Assembly (NCBI GenBank): GCA_000242815.2
Contig: AHHB01000042.1
Location: 186,001-250,000 of the forward strand
Source of the DNA: Janthinobacterium lividum PAMC 25724
GTDB taxonomy: Bacteria > Pseudomonadota > Gammaproteobacteria > Burkholderiales > Burkholderiaceae_D
DNA length: 64,000 nt
Reading direction: 5' to 3'
Part shown: piece after piece, positions 46,430 to 54,720 of the stretch
Numbering within the stretch: the stretch's first letter is position 1
Layout of the letters: each line of letters begins with the position of its first letter
Program-made: the position numbers and the translations under genes
Notes under the pieces: generated by a model
Told to the model about the DNA's origin: nothing
Seen by the model: only the letters and a program-made list of their open reading frames with translations
The model's database searches: none

Positions 46430-46530
46430 ACGCCTGAAAAATGTTCAGGGCCAGGCGCGTAGCCGCAGGCAGTACGACTAGTACGCCAAGGCAACGCAAC
46501 GCCGCCATGGACATTTTCTCAGGTGTTCAC
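46426..46530. repeat. 105-bp inverted-repeat element between paaX and a small gene
   Basis: Left arm GTGAACGCCTGAAAAATGT (46426-46444) and right arm ACATTTTCTCAGGTGTTCAC (46511-46530) are inverted copies with one mismatch and one extra base. The 66-bp interior contains an AGTACGACTAGTACG mini-palindrome. The stop codons of both convergent genes (46427-46429 and 46527-46529) fall in the GTGAAC arm ends. It looks like a dispersed element or a bidirectional 3'-end structure. Confidence 0.75.
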
Positions 46531-46781
46531 TGCTTTGCCACCACCTGCTTCGCCCCAGCCAACAAATCCTGCCCCAGCTTTTCCAGCGCATTCGCTTGCA
46601 CCAGCATGGTATCGAGGATGGCGGCATTGAAGGTGAATTCGGCCGGTGTGGTGTAGCCGGGGAAACGCAGGATGCGCAACAATTCCTGCAAGGTGGTGCC
46701 CTTGCCCAGGTGCGCCAGGGCGTCGCCGAGGGCGCTGACTTTCTTTTCCAGTTCGCGTATGTGTTTGCCGTTGTCATCCAT
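46527..46781 (-). CDS. Small hypothetical protein, 84 aa
   Basis: The ATG at 46779-46781 has GGGAG seven to eight bases upstream, which favours it over a longer frame. The first 25 residues (HIRELEKKVSALGDALAHLG) look like a short coiled coil, followed by helices around LQELLRILRFPGYTTPAEFTF and LVQANALEKLGQDLLAGAK. I do not recognise a family and see no signal peptide or membrane segment. Its stop codon lies in the right arm of the 105-bp element. Confidence 0.72.
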   Translation of the reverse strand: MDDNGKHIRELEKKVSALGDALAHLGKGTTLQELLRILRFPGYTTPAEFTFNAAILDTMLVQANALEKLGQDLLAGAKQVVAKQ

Positions 46782-46922
46782 GATGATCTCCCGTTGTTGG
46801 AACTTCCACGTTAGCAAAGTACATTCGCCATCGTTTGCGCCAGCACAAAGACATTCGCAAAACAGGTATCATCGCGCCATTGCACACGATGCAAAACCCA
46901 TACGTTTTTATCAGGAACACTC

Positions 46923-48047
46923 ATGACCATTAAAATCAGCCAGCAATTCGACGCCGGCGCGATCGAGGTGCTGCGCGCCGACGATGCCCACTCCATCGAG
47001 CTGAACATCCGCAAGGATTCCCACGCCGACATCACGCAGTGGTTTTATTTCCGCCTGCAAGGCGCGCAAGGCGAAGCGTGCACGATCCGCTTCATGAATG
47101 CAGGCAAGTCGGCCTATCCGGACGGCTGGAAAGACTATCAAGCCGTGGCCAGCTATGACCGCGAAACCTGGTTCCGCGTGCCAACCAGCTTCGATGGCAG
47201 CGTGATGACCATCGAACACACGCCGGAAGAAGAGAGCGTGTATTACGCCTACTTCGAACCGTATCCGTGGGATCGCCACCTGGCCCTGATCGACAGCGCG
47301 CAAGCGTCGCCGCTGGTACGCTTGATCGACCTGGGCAGCACCGTGGAAGGGCGCGACATGAATCTGCTGGTGGTCGGCGACGCCGATGCCGAGAAGAAGG
47401 TCTGGGTCATCGCACGCCAGCATCCGGGCGAAACAATGGCGGAATGGTTTGTCGAAGGCATGCTCGAAGCATTGCTGGACCAGGCCAATCCATTCGCCCG
47501 CCAGTGCCTGCAAGACGCCGTCTTCTACGTGGTGCCGAACATGAACCCGGACGGTTCGGTGCATGGCAACCTGCGCACCAACGCGGCCGGCGCCAACCTG
47601 AACCGTGAATGGATGACGCCGACGATGGAGCGCAGCCCGGAAGTATTCCTGGTGAAACAGAAAATGCATGAAATTGGCTGCGACCTGTTCCTCGACGTGC
47701 ATGGCGACGAAGGTCTGCCATACGTATTCGTCGCCGGCAGCGATGCGCTGGAAAATTTCACGCCTGCACAAAAGGCCGAGCAAGACCGCTTCATCGCCGA
47801 CTTCAAGGTGGCCAGCCCCGACTTCCAGGATGAGCACGGCTATGAAGATGGCCCGTTCACGCCGGAAGTGCTGACCATGGGTTCGCCGCATATCACGCAC
47901 GCCTTCGGCTGCCTGGCGCTGACCCTGGAACTGCCGTTCAAGGATAATGCCAACGATCCTGACCCACAAACGGGCTGGAGCGGCGCCCGCAGCGCTGCCC
48001 TGGGCGCGGCCGTACTGCAAGCTATCCTGTCCACCTTGCGCGCCTGA
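46923..48047 (+). CDS. M14 carboxypeptidase of the cytosolic-carboxypeptidase (CCP) type
   Basis: 374 residues without signal peptide. An N-terminal beta-sandwich domain of about 115 residues (WFYFRLQGA, YYAYFEPYPW) precedes the M14 catalytic domain, the arrangement seen in cytosolic carboxypeptidases related to eukaryotic tubulin deglutamylases. Zinc ligands His167 and Glu170 (RQHPGETMAEWF) and His260 (DVHGDEG) and the catalytic Glu337 (TLELPF) are present, with PNMNPDGSVHGN between them. AGGA lies seven bases before the ATG. It stands alone with a terminator after it. The substrate is unknown; deglutamylase-like activity is inference. Confidence 0.9.
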   Translation: MTIKISQQFDAGAIEVLRADDAHSIELNIRKDSHADITQWFYFRLQGAQGEACTIRFMNAGKSAYPDGWKDYQAVASYDRETWFRVPTSFDGSVMTIEHTPEEESVYYAYFEPYPWDRHLALIDSAQASPLVRLIDLGSTVEGRDMNLLVVGDADAEKKVWVIARQHPGETMAEWFVEGMLEALLDQANPFARQCLQDAVFYVVPNMNPDGSVHGNLRTNAAGANLNREWMTPTMERSPEVFLVKQKMHEIGCDLFLDVHGDEGLPYVFVAGSDALENFTPAQKAEQDRFIADFKVASPDFQDEHGYEDGPFTPEVLTMGSPHITHAFGCLALTLELPFKDNANDPDPQTGWSGARSAALGAAVLQAILSTLRA

Positions 48048-48107
48048 GTAGCAGGGCCAAACCGGCCCGCGTGAGATGCATGCCACGCTGAACACGCAAG
48101 ACCAGAA

Positions 48108-48130
48108 AAAAGGCGCCAACGGCGCCTTTT
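48108..48130. terminator. Bidirectional terminator between the M14 gene and pmbA
   Basis: Perfect hairpin AAAAGGCGCC (48108-48117), loop AAC, GGCGCCTTTT (48121-48130). With flanking A and T runs it can serve both convergent genes. Confidence 0.85.
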
Positions 48131-48150
48131 GACCAGCAGGCATGCATCGT

Positions 48151-49503
48151 TCAGCCGCCCGCTACCACCATGCTCTCGATGAGGATGGAACCGGTCTCTT
48201 TGGTGCCACGGCGCAAGGCGTCGGCGCCGACGGCGACGATGTTGCGCAACATCTCCTTCATGTTGCCGGCGATGGTGATTTCTTCCACCGGATACTGGAT
48301 CACGCCATTTTCCACCCAGAAACCAGACGCGCCGCGCGAATAGTCGCCCGTCACATAGTTGGTTCCTTGTCCCATCAGTTCCGTCACCAGCAAGCCCGTG
48401 CCCAGCTTTTTCAGCATGGCATTAAAGTCGTCGCTCGCATGCGTCTGGGTCGAGGTCAAATACAGATTATGCGAGCCACCCGCATTGCCCGTCGTCTGCA
48501 TGCCCAGTTTGCGGGCCGTGTAGGTCGACAGGAAATAGCCTTGCACCACGCCATCCTTGACGACGTCGCGGCTGACCGTTTTCACGCCCTCCTCGTCGAA
48601 CGGGGCCGAACCGACACCGCCGATGACGTGCGGATCTTCAAAGATCTGCACGTGCGACGGCAGCACTTGCGTGCCCAGGGCATCCATCAGAAAAGTGGAT
48701 TTTCGGTACAGCGCGCCGCCCGAGGTCGCTTGCACATAAGTACCCAGCAAACCGGCTGCCAGCGGCGCCTCGAACAGCACGGGACAAGTGCGCGTGCCCA
48801 GCTTGCGCGCATTCAGGCGCGACAGGGCGCGCTCGGCGGCATAGCGGCCGATGGCTTCCGGACTGGCCATTTTGGCGGCATCGCGCACGGATGAATACCA
48901 GTCATCACGCTGCATCTTGGCACCCTTGCCGGCAATTGGCGCCACGGACAGGGTATGGCGCGAAAACGGGTAGCCGCCCATGAAGCCGCGCGAATTGGCG
49001 GCAACAAAGTGCGATTGCTGCACGTACACGCCGGCGCCTTCGCTGTTCGTGATGCGCGGATCGACGGCAAACGCGGCCGCCTCGGCGCGCTTTGCCAGCA
49101 CGACAGCTTCCTCGGCGGAAATCATCCACGGATAGAACAATTGCAAGTCGCGTGGAGACATTTCCAGCATGTCGGCATCGGCCAAGCCCGCGCAATCGTC
49201 CTCGGCCGTGAAGCGGGCGATGTTATAGGCGGCATCCACCGTGGCGCGCAGGGCGGAAGGCGAGAAATCGGCAGTGCTGGCATTGCCGCGCTTCTTGCCG
49301 ACAAACACGGTCACGCCCATGCCCTTATCCTTGTTTTTTTCTATCGTCTCGATCTTGCCTTTTCGTACAGAAACGGACAAGCCGCCGCCTTCACTGACTT
49401 CGACGGCTGCATCGGTGCCGCCCGCTTCCCGCGCAAAAGACAACACATCACGGGCTAGTTGCTGCAATTGCTCTTGACTATGGGTAAATACGGAGTCGTT
49501 CAT
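48151..49503 (-). CDS. pmbA: Metalloprotease PmbA/TldE
   Basis: 450 residues of the TldE/PmbA family, which with TldD matures small peptides and degrades CcdA-like antitoxins. The C-terminal GQGTNYVTGDYSRGASGFWVENG and KEMLRNIVAVG are family signatures. TldE lacks the HExxxH zinc motif of its TldD partner, and none is seen here. The ATG at 49501-49503 is preferred over a longer frame. It is divergent from yjgA, as in many betaproteobacteria. Confidence 0.95.
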   Translation of the reverse strand: MNDSVFTHSQEQLQQLARDVLSFAREAGGTDAAVEVSEGGGLSVSVRKGKIETIEKNKDKGMGVTVFVGKKRGNASTADFSPSALRATVDAAYNIARFTAEDDCAGLADADMLEMSPRDLQLFYPWMISAEEAVVLAKRAEAAAFAVDPRITNSEGAGVYVQQSHFVAANSRGFMGGYPFSRHTLSVAPIAGKGAKMQRDDWYSSVRDAAKMASPEAIGRYAAERALSRLNARKLGTRTCPVLFEAPLAAGLLGTYVQATSGGALYRKSTFLMDALGTQVLPSHVQIFEDPHVIGGVGSAPFDEEGVKTVSRDVVKDGVVQGYFLSTYTARKLGMQTTGNAGGSHNLYLTSTQTHASDDFNAMLKKLGTGLLVTELMGQGTNYVTGDYSRGASGFWVENGVIQYPVEEITIAGNMKEMLRNIVAVGADALRRGTKETGSILIESMVVAGG

Positions 49504-49595
49504 GCGCTGTTTTCTTCGGAAAGCCGCTAAAAAGGTTATCATAGCAGTCGTTTACAGTTTACAGGTGCGGCCTACGCGGCCAATCCCGCCTTATC

Positions 49596-50195
49596 ATGCC
49601 AAATCCAAACCGGGGAGCTTGCGGCTTCCAATCCACCGAATTCGAACAGGAATATGAACGTCCATCGAAGTCGGAACTCAAGCGTCAAATGACCGTCCTG
49701 CAAAAGCTGGGCGAAGAACTCGTCAACGAGGCACGTGACCGCGTCAAGCGCGTCCCGATGCCGGAAGACGTGCGCGACGCCATTCTCGAATGCCAGCAAA
49801 TCCGGGATCACGAAGGCCGCCGCCGCCAGCTGCAATTCGTGGGCAAGAAGATGCGCACCCTGGATGAGGAAGAAGTTGCCGCCATCCAACGTACCATCGA
49901 TAGCTGGAAAGGCTTGTCGAAAGCCGACACGGCCAATATGCACGCGATGGAACGCCGCCGCGACAAGCTGTTGACGGATGACAAGGCGCTGACCGTCTTG
50001 CTGTCGGAAAACCCGGAACTGGACGTGCAGCACCTGCGCACCCTGATCCGCAATGCCCGCAAGGAGCAAGCCGAGAACAAGCCGCCAAAAGCCTACCGTG
50101 AAATCTTCCAGATCTTGAAAGAGATCGCCAAGAAGAAAAACGGCGGCAAGAAAGATGCCGACGAAGATGACGTTGAAGGCGACGAAGACGAATAA
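49596..50195 (+). CDS. darP: Ribosome-associated protein DarP/YjgA (DUF615)
   Basis: A 199-residue 50S assembly factor. The DUF615 core runs from SKSELKRQMTVLQKLGEELV to about residue 175 and ends in a Lys-rich stretch and an acidic tail (DADEDDVEGDEDE), typical of betaproteobacterial members. It is divergent from pmbA with a 92-bp gap. No strong ribosome site is visible. A perfect palindrome and a terminator follow it. Confidence 0.93.
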   Translation: MPNPNRGACGFQSTEFEQEYERPSKSELKRQMTVLQKLGEELVNEARDRVKRVPMPEDVRDAILECQQIRDHEGRRRQLQFVGKKMRTLDEEEVAAIQRTIDSWKGLSKADTANMHAMERRRDKLLTDDKALTVLLSENPELDVQHLRTLIRNARKEQAENKPPKAYREIFQILKEIAKKKNGGKKDADEDDVEGDEDE

Positions 50196-50213
50196 ACCCC
50201 ACATGCAAAAGCC

Positions 50214-50240
50214 GGGGTCGGACCCTCAGGGTCCGACCCC
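50214..50240. repeat. Perfect GGGGTCGGACCCT palindrome
   Basis: Two 13-bp arms, GGGGTCGGACCCT (50214-50226) and AGGGTCCGACCCC (50228-50240), around a single C. It shares the GGGGTC/GACCCC ends with the element in the paa operon. It lies just after the yjgA stop. Confidence 0.85.
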
Positions 50241-50260
50241 AGTCTTTGCTTAGGGTTGGG

Positions 50261-50288
50261 AAAAAACCGGGAGCCAACCCGGTTTTTT
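50261..50288 (+). terminator. Rho-independent terminator of yjgA
   Basis: Perfect 11-bp stem AAAAAACCGGG (50261-50271) / CCCGGTTTTTT (50278-50288) with a six-base loop and further T residues. Confidence 0.85.
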
Positions 50289-50317
50289 TTGGTTTTTACG
50301 ACATAGACAGGTGCCCC

Positions 50318-50947
50318 ATGACCACGATAGAAGACGAATTGATTATCGGCCTCGTGTCGATCTCGGACCGCGCCAGCGGCGGCGTGTATGAAGACCAGGG
50401 CATCCCGGCACTGGAAAGCTGGCTCACCGCCGCCATCCGCACGCCGTTTCGCCTGGAAAAACGGCTGATCCCGGACGAGCGCTCGCAGATAGAAAACACC
50501 CTGATCGACCTGGTCGACCTGAGCCACTGCCACCTGATCCTGACGACGGGCGGCACGGGCCCGGCACGGCGCGATGTGACGCCGGACGCCACGCTCAGCG
50601 TCGGGACCAAGGAAATGCCCGGTTTCGGCGAACAGATGCGCCAGATCAGCCTGCAATTCGTGCCGACGGCGATTTTGTCGCGCCAGGTGGCCGTGATCCG
50701 CGAAACGCCCGAGCGCGCCGCCCTGATCCTGAACTTGCCAGGCCAGCCGAAAGCCATCAAGGAAACATTGGAAGGTCTGAAAGACGTGGACGGAAATCAA
50801 TTGGTGGACGGCATCTTTGCCGCCGTGCCGTATTGCATCGACCTGATCAAAGGGCCTTACATGGAAACCGACCCGGCCATCTGCAAGGCCTTCCGCCCCA
50901 AATCGGCGCTGCGTCCCGCGCAACCTTTACCTGAGGAAAATACATGA
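50318..50947 (+). CDS. mog: Molybdopterin adenylyltransferase
   Basis: A 209-residue MogA-type enzyme that adenylylates molybdopterin before molybdate insertion. The MoCF motif LILTTGGTGPARRDVTPDAT and IGLVSISDRASGGVYEDQGIPAL match. The ATG at 50318 has CAGG upstream and a terminator before it, so the gene has its own promoter in a very short space. It overlaps the next gene by four bases (ATGA). Confidence 0.93.
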   Translation: MTTIEDELIIGLVSISDRASGGVYEDQGIPALESWLTAAIRTPFRLEKRLIPDERSQIENTLIDLVDLSHCHLILTTGGTGPARRDVTPDATLSVGTKEMPGFGEQMRQISLQFVPTAILSRQVAVIRETPERAALILNLPGQPKAIKETLEGLKDVDGNQLVDGIFAAVPYCIDLIKGPYMETDPAICKAFRPKSALRPAQPLPEENT

Positions 50948-51612
50948 GCACCTTGTTGGAAACCATAGAACTCGACAGCGCCGCCAACCCCACCGTTTCC
51001 ATCATCTGGATGCATGGCCTGGGCGCCGACGGCAATGACTTCGTGCCGCTGGTCAAGGAACTCGATTTGCGCGGCTGCCCCGCCATCCGCTTCATCTTCC
51101 CCAGCGCCGGCACCATGCCTGTCACCATCAACAACGGCTATGTGATGCGCGCCTGGTACGACATCCTCGTGAGCGACCTCGTGCGCCGCGAAGATGAAGG
51201 CGGCTTGCGCGCCTCGCAAGCACAGATCGAAGCGCTGATTGCGCGCGAAAAGGCGCGCGGCATTCCCGCCAGCCGCATCATCCTGGCCGGCTTTTCGCAA
51301 GGCTGCGCCATGACCTTGCAAACGGGCTTGCGCCATGCCGAGCCACTCGCTGGCCTGATGTGTTTATCCGGCTATCTGCCGCTGGCCGACAAGACCGCGT
51401 TTGAACGCACGCCAGCAAGCCTGGAAACACCGGTCTTCATGGCGCACGGCACGGCCGACCCCGTGGTGCCGATGGCCCGCGCCCAGCAGTCGCGCGACAT
51501 GCTCACCGGCATGGGATACAAAGTGGAATGGCACGAGTACATGATGCAACACTCGCTGTGCCAGGAAGAAATCGACGCCATCGGCGCCTGGCTGAAAAAA
51601 GTATTGGCTTAA
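50944..51612 (+). CDS. Carboxylesterase/phospholipase-type alpha/beta hydrolase
   Basis: A 222-residue serine esterase of the EstB/acyl-protein-thioesterase family. The triad is Ser118 (GFSQG), Asp172 (HGTADPVVP) and His203 (MQHSLC). The N-terminal WMHGLGADGNDF is the family oxyanion motif. It is translationally coupled to mog by an ATGA overlap; the functional link to molybdopterin is not obvious. No signal peptide is seen, so it acts in the cytoplasm on small acyl esters. Confidence 0.92.
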   Translation: MSTLLETIELDSAANPTVSIIWMHGLGADGNDFVPLVKELDLRGCPAIRFIFPSAGTMPVTINNGYVMRAWYDILVSDLVRREDEGGLRASQAQIEALIAREKARGIPASRIILAGFSQGCAMTLQTGLRHAEPLAGLMCLSGYLPLADKTAFERTPASLETPVFMAHGTADPVVPMARAQQSRDMLTGMGYKVEWHEYMMQHSLCQEEIDAIGAWLKKVLA

Positions 51613-51617
51613 ACAAT

Positions 51618-51645
51618 AACAGGCGCAGTGTGCGCTGCGCCTGTT
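51618..51645 (+). terminator. Terminator hairpin after the esterase gene
   Basis: Perfect stem AACAGGCGCAG (51618-51628) / CTGCGCCTGTT (51635-51645), which extends with near-pairing to a TTGTTGTT tail. It can also serve the convergent protease gene. Confidence 0.75.
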
Positions 51646-51666
51646 GTTGTTCGGAACGCCGGGAGC

Positions 51667-53211
51667 CTAGTTGCTCGCCGGCTTTTTTGCATTCCAGATC
51701 GTCAGCATGTCGGGCGATGCTTCCGAGCGGATGCCGTTGTCCGTCAGCACCGATTCCGTCGCTGCTAGCATGTCCTTGCGGGGCACGACAAGCATTTCCG
51801 CATCACGCTGCTGGAAGCGGAACGTCAACAATTCATCCGTCTGGTCGCGCAGCAGGGCCACCAGGTGTGCCAGGCTGCGCACGCGCACGCCATTGACGGA
51901 GTCGACAACCGAAAAGAAACGCGTGCTGTAGCCATTCATCAGCTTGTGCGGAAAGAACGGTGCGGCGATCACCACCAGTTCTTCGCGCTCGCCGTCGGGC
52001 GCATCGCCGCGCCGCGTGGCAAGGGGATTGCCAGCAAACGCCATGCCGCCCAACATCGCCGGGTTGCCATTCGGCGCGGCCATGAATTCCGTGCTGGCGC
52101 GCGAAAACACCATCGGCCCGAAAATGAAATAGGATGGGTAATTGCCCTGCAGGCTGCTAATCAGCATCGGGTGCGCAGCCGAGACGGGCACCTTGATTTT
52201 CAGGGACACGCCCTGGCGTACCACCGTCAGCGGCAACTGCTCGTCCTTCGCCAGTTGCTGCACCCGGTACTGAAAGCGTACGCGGCTGTTGGCATTCAGC
52301 TTGACCATGCCCTGGTTGTCGATAGGAAATTCACCGATATGCGTGATGACGTCCCACTCCTTGAGCGGATAGGCCGCATCCTTGCTGGCCGGCGTCATCA
52401 CGACGGCGCCCTCGACACCCTTGGCCAGCTTCAGATATGTGCGCAGGGCGGGATTTTCCAGCGTTTGGGTCACGTCACGCAGGGCCGGCTTGCCCTTGGG
52501 CGCGCCACTTTCCTGGTCGCGCAGGAAGAGTTCGATTTCCTCGTTGGGAATGATATAGCCGATGTTTTGCGCATTGAGCATGCCGGCAAAGGCCAGGCCG
52601 ATCATCTTGTCGCCGGCAATCACGGGGCCGCCGCTATTGCCCGGATTGATGGCCGCATCGATCTGGATGCGCAAACCGGAGACGGGGAAGTTATAGCGCA
52701 CAAATTCGATGCGCGAGACGATGCCCTTGGTGATCGACAGCGAGGTGCCACCCGTCGGATAGCCATACGCCAGCACGGCATCACGCACGTCCGGCAAGAC
52801 ATTGGCGCGCGGCACCGCTTTGTGGCTGGCGAAAAAACTGTCATCGTCAATTTTCAGCAAGGCCAGGTCCATACCGCGCGAGATGGCCAGCACGGTGGCC
52901 GGTATCTTGTCGCCCGCGCCATTGGCCTGGATCTGCACCTGGCTGGCATAGCCGACCACGTGCGCATTGGTGAGGATGCGGCGCCCTTCGATGACGACGC
53001 CTGAGCCCGTCACCTCTTGCGGTGCGGCCTTGCTCCAGGGCTTGTACGGATCGGGGCCGCGCAGGGTGGAAAACACCTTGACGACGGAATTTTCCAGGAT
53101 GGATGCGCTGGTGCTGGTCTCGGCGGCAAGCGCGTCCAGCGTCATCAAGGGGCAAAGGACCAACACCAGCAAGGCGCGGCGCATCAGGGTAAAGCAAGAA
53201 CGAGTTTTCAT
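51667..53211 (-). CDS. DegP/HtrA-like trypsin-type serine protease with PDZ-like region
   Basis: 514 residues with a signal peptide (cut near ALA-AE). The catalytic triad is His84 (TNAHVVG), Asp115 (GMDLALLKI) and Ser193 (NPGNSGGPV). A PDZ-like domain follows (about 245-340), and then a long C-terminal domain of about 170 residues that is unlike bacterial DegP and closer to the plant-type Deg (PDZ-C) layout. It would act in the periplasm. The ATG at 53209-53211 precedes the signal peptide; an earlier in-frame codon adds five residues. It is convergent with the esterase gene. Confidence 0.88.
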   Translation of the reverse strand: MKTRSCFTLMRRALLVLVLCPLMTLDALAAETSTSASILENSVVKVFSTLRGPDPYKPWSKAAPQEVTGSGVVIEGRRILTNAHVVGYASQVQIQANGAGDKIPATVLAISRGMDLALLKIDDDSFFASHKAVPRANVLPDVRDAVLAYGYPTGGTSLSITKGIVSRIEFVRYNFPVSGLRIQIDAAINPGNSGGPVIAGDKMIGLAFAGMLNAQNIGYIIPNEEIELFLRDQESGAPKGKPALRDVTQTLENPALRTYLKLAKGVEGAVVMTPASKDAAYPLKEWDVITHIGEFPIDNQGMVKLNANSRVRFQYRVQQLAKDEQLPLTVVRQGVSLKIKVPVSAAHPMLISSLQGNYPSYFIFGPMVFSRASTEFMAAPNGNPAMLGGMAFAGNPLATRRGDAPDGEREELVVIAAPFFPHKLMNGYSTRFFSVVDSVNGVRVRSLAHLVALLRDQTDELLTFRFQQRDAEMLVVPRKDMLAATESVLTDNGIRSEASPDMLTIWNAKKPASN

Positions 53212-53305
53212 TGAACTTTTTGGCAATGGAAGAGAAAATTATTATATATAGAATAATTTCAACTGCATTACACTTTATCCATCTTTACCCGAAGAACTGC
53301 TCTAA

Positions 53306-53872
53306 TTAAATGGGCAAGGGCGGCACGCCCAATGCCGGCACCGCCGTCTGCGCCCCATTCATCACCATGGCCAGGAAAGTGTAATAGCCATTGATGCCCA
53401 TCAAGTCAACCACACCGTGTTCGCCAAACAGGGCCAGCGCGCGTGCATAGGTGGCATCGCTGACGCGCTTGTTTTGCTGCAGCTCGATGCAAAAGTCATG
53501 CACGGCTTGCTCGTCTTCTTTCAGGGCCGGCGGCGCGCGGCGCGCGGCAATGGCGTCCACGGCCGCTTGCGCGATGCCGTTTTGCACGGCCAGCGGTGCG
53601 TGGATGGCCCATTCAACTTGCTGATCCCACTGGCGCGCCGTCAGCACAATTGCCAGTTCCGACAGGCGCGTGCCGATGGCGCTGCGGTAGCGCAGGTACT
53701 CGCCCATGCGCTGCGCTGTTTCCATCAGCTCGGGGCTGCGGATCAGCGGCACGAAGGGACCGTACAGGGCACCGCGCGGGCCATCGATGATGGCTTGCGC
53801 GGCAGCGCGCTGCTGCGGGTCGAGCTGCGCCAAGGGCAGCGCTGGCAGACGGTCGATACTTGACCGCGCCAT
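53306..53872 (-). CDS. Carboxymuconolactone-decarboxylase (AhpD-fold) family protein
   Basis: 188 residues with an AhpD-like helical fold: RLSELAIVLTARQWDQQVEWAIHAPLA is the family core. The CxxC redox pair of AhpD is missing at that place, so a peroxidase role is unlikely; a decarboxylase or structural role is possible. The ATG overlaps the FAH-family stop by one base (TGATG), so it is the last gene of the KamA operon. The substrate is not known. Confidence 0.85.
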   Translation of the reverse strand: MARSSIDRLPALPLAQLDPQQRAAAQAIIDGPRGALYGPFVPLIRSPELMETAQRMGEYLRYRSAIGTRLSELAIVLTARQWDQQVEWAIHAPLAVQNGIAQAAVDAIAARRAPPALKEDEQAVHDFCIELQQNKRVSDATYARALALFGEHGVVDLMGINGYYTFLAMVMNGAQTAVPALGVPPLPI

Positions 53873-54720
53873 CAAGCCGTCCAGGCGAGCACGTCCTGCT
53901 GCTGTTCGCCGAGGCCGGCGATACCCAGACGCAGGCTGTCACCCTTTTTCAGGAAACGCTGCGGCTTGCGGCTCTGGCCCACGCCCGGCGGCGTGCCCGT
54001 GGCGATGACGTCGCCCGGTTCCAGAGTCATGAATTGCGACAGGTAGCTGACGATCTGCGCCACCGTGAAAATCATGGTTCGCGTATTACCCGTCTGCATG
54101 CGCTTGCCGTTCACTTCCAGGTACAGGTCCAGGTCTTGCTCGTCGATGACTTCATCGCGCGTCACCAGCCACGGGCCGACGGGGCCGAAGGTGTCGCAGC
54201 CCTTGCCTTTATCCCATTGGCCGCCCCGCTCCAGCTGGAATGAGCGCTCGGAAATATCGTTGACGACGCAGTAGCCGGCCACGTATTTCAGCGCATCTTC
54301 TTCGCTCACGTACTGTGCGCGCGTGCCGATGACCACGCCCAGTTCCACTTCCCAGTCGGTCTTTTTCGAGCCTTTCGGCAGCACGATATTGTCGTCCGGG
54401 CCATTCAGGCAGGTAATTGCCTTCATGAACACAATCGGTTCGGCAGGAATCGGCATGCCGGACTCGGCCGCGTGATCCGCGTAATTGAGGCCGATGCCGA
54501 TGAACTTGCCGACTTTCGCCAGCGGCACGCCGAAGCGGGGATTGCCGCGCACCAGGGGCAGCGTCTTTTCGTCGAGCTTGGCCAGCTTGCGCAGGGCCTT
54601 GTCGGACAGTTGCGCGCCGTCAATATCCGCGATCACGCCGGACAGGTCGCGCAATTTGCCTTCTTCATCGATCAGGCCCGGTTTTTCCTTGCCTGGACGT
54701 CCATAACGAACGAGTTTCAT
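53872..54720 (-). CDS. Fumarylacetoacetate-hydrolase (FAH) family enzyme
   Basis: 282 residues. The metal site of the family is intact: Glu124 and Glu126 (DWEVELGVVIG) and Asp155 (VNDISERSFQ). GIGLNYADHA and GDVIATGTPPGVG are further signatures. Such enzymes hydrolyse or decarboxylate 2-oxo acids such as acylpyruvates. AAGGAAG lies just before the ATG at 54718-54720, inside the end of the MFS gene, which it overlaps by 56 bp. The substrate is unclear; position suggests it works downstream of the KamA-family enzyme. Confidence 0.9.
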   Translation of the reverse strand: MKLVRYGRPGKEKPGLIDEEGKLRDLSGVIADIDGAQLSDKALRKLAKLDEKTLPLVRGNPRFGVPLAKVGKFIGIGLNYADHAAESGMPIPAEPIVFMKAITCLNGPDDNIVLPKGSKKTDWEVELGVVIGTRAQYVSEEDALKYVAGYCVVNDISERSFQLERGGQWDKGKGCDTFGPVGPWLVTRDEVIDEQDLDLYLEVNGKRMQTGNTRTMIFTVAQIVSYLSQFMTLEPGDVIATGTPPGVGQSRKPQRFLKKGDSLRLGIAGLGEQQQDVLAWTA

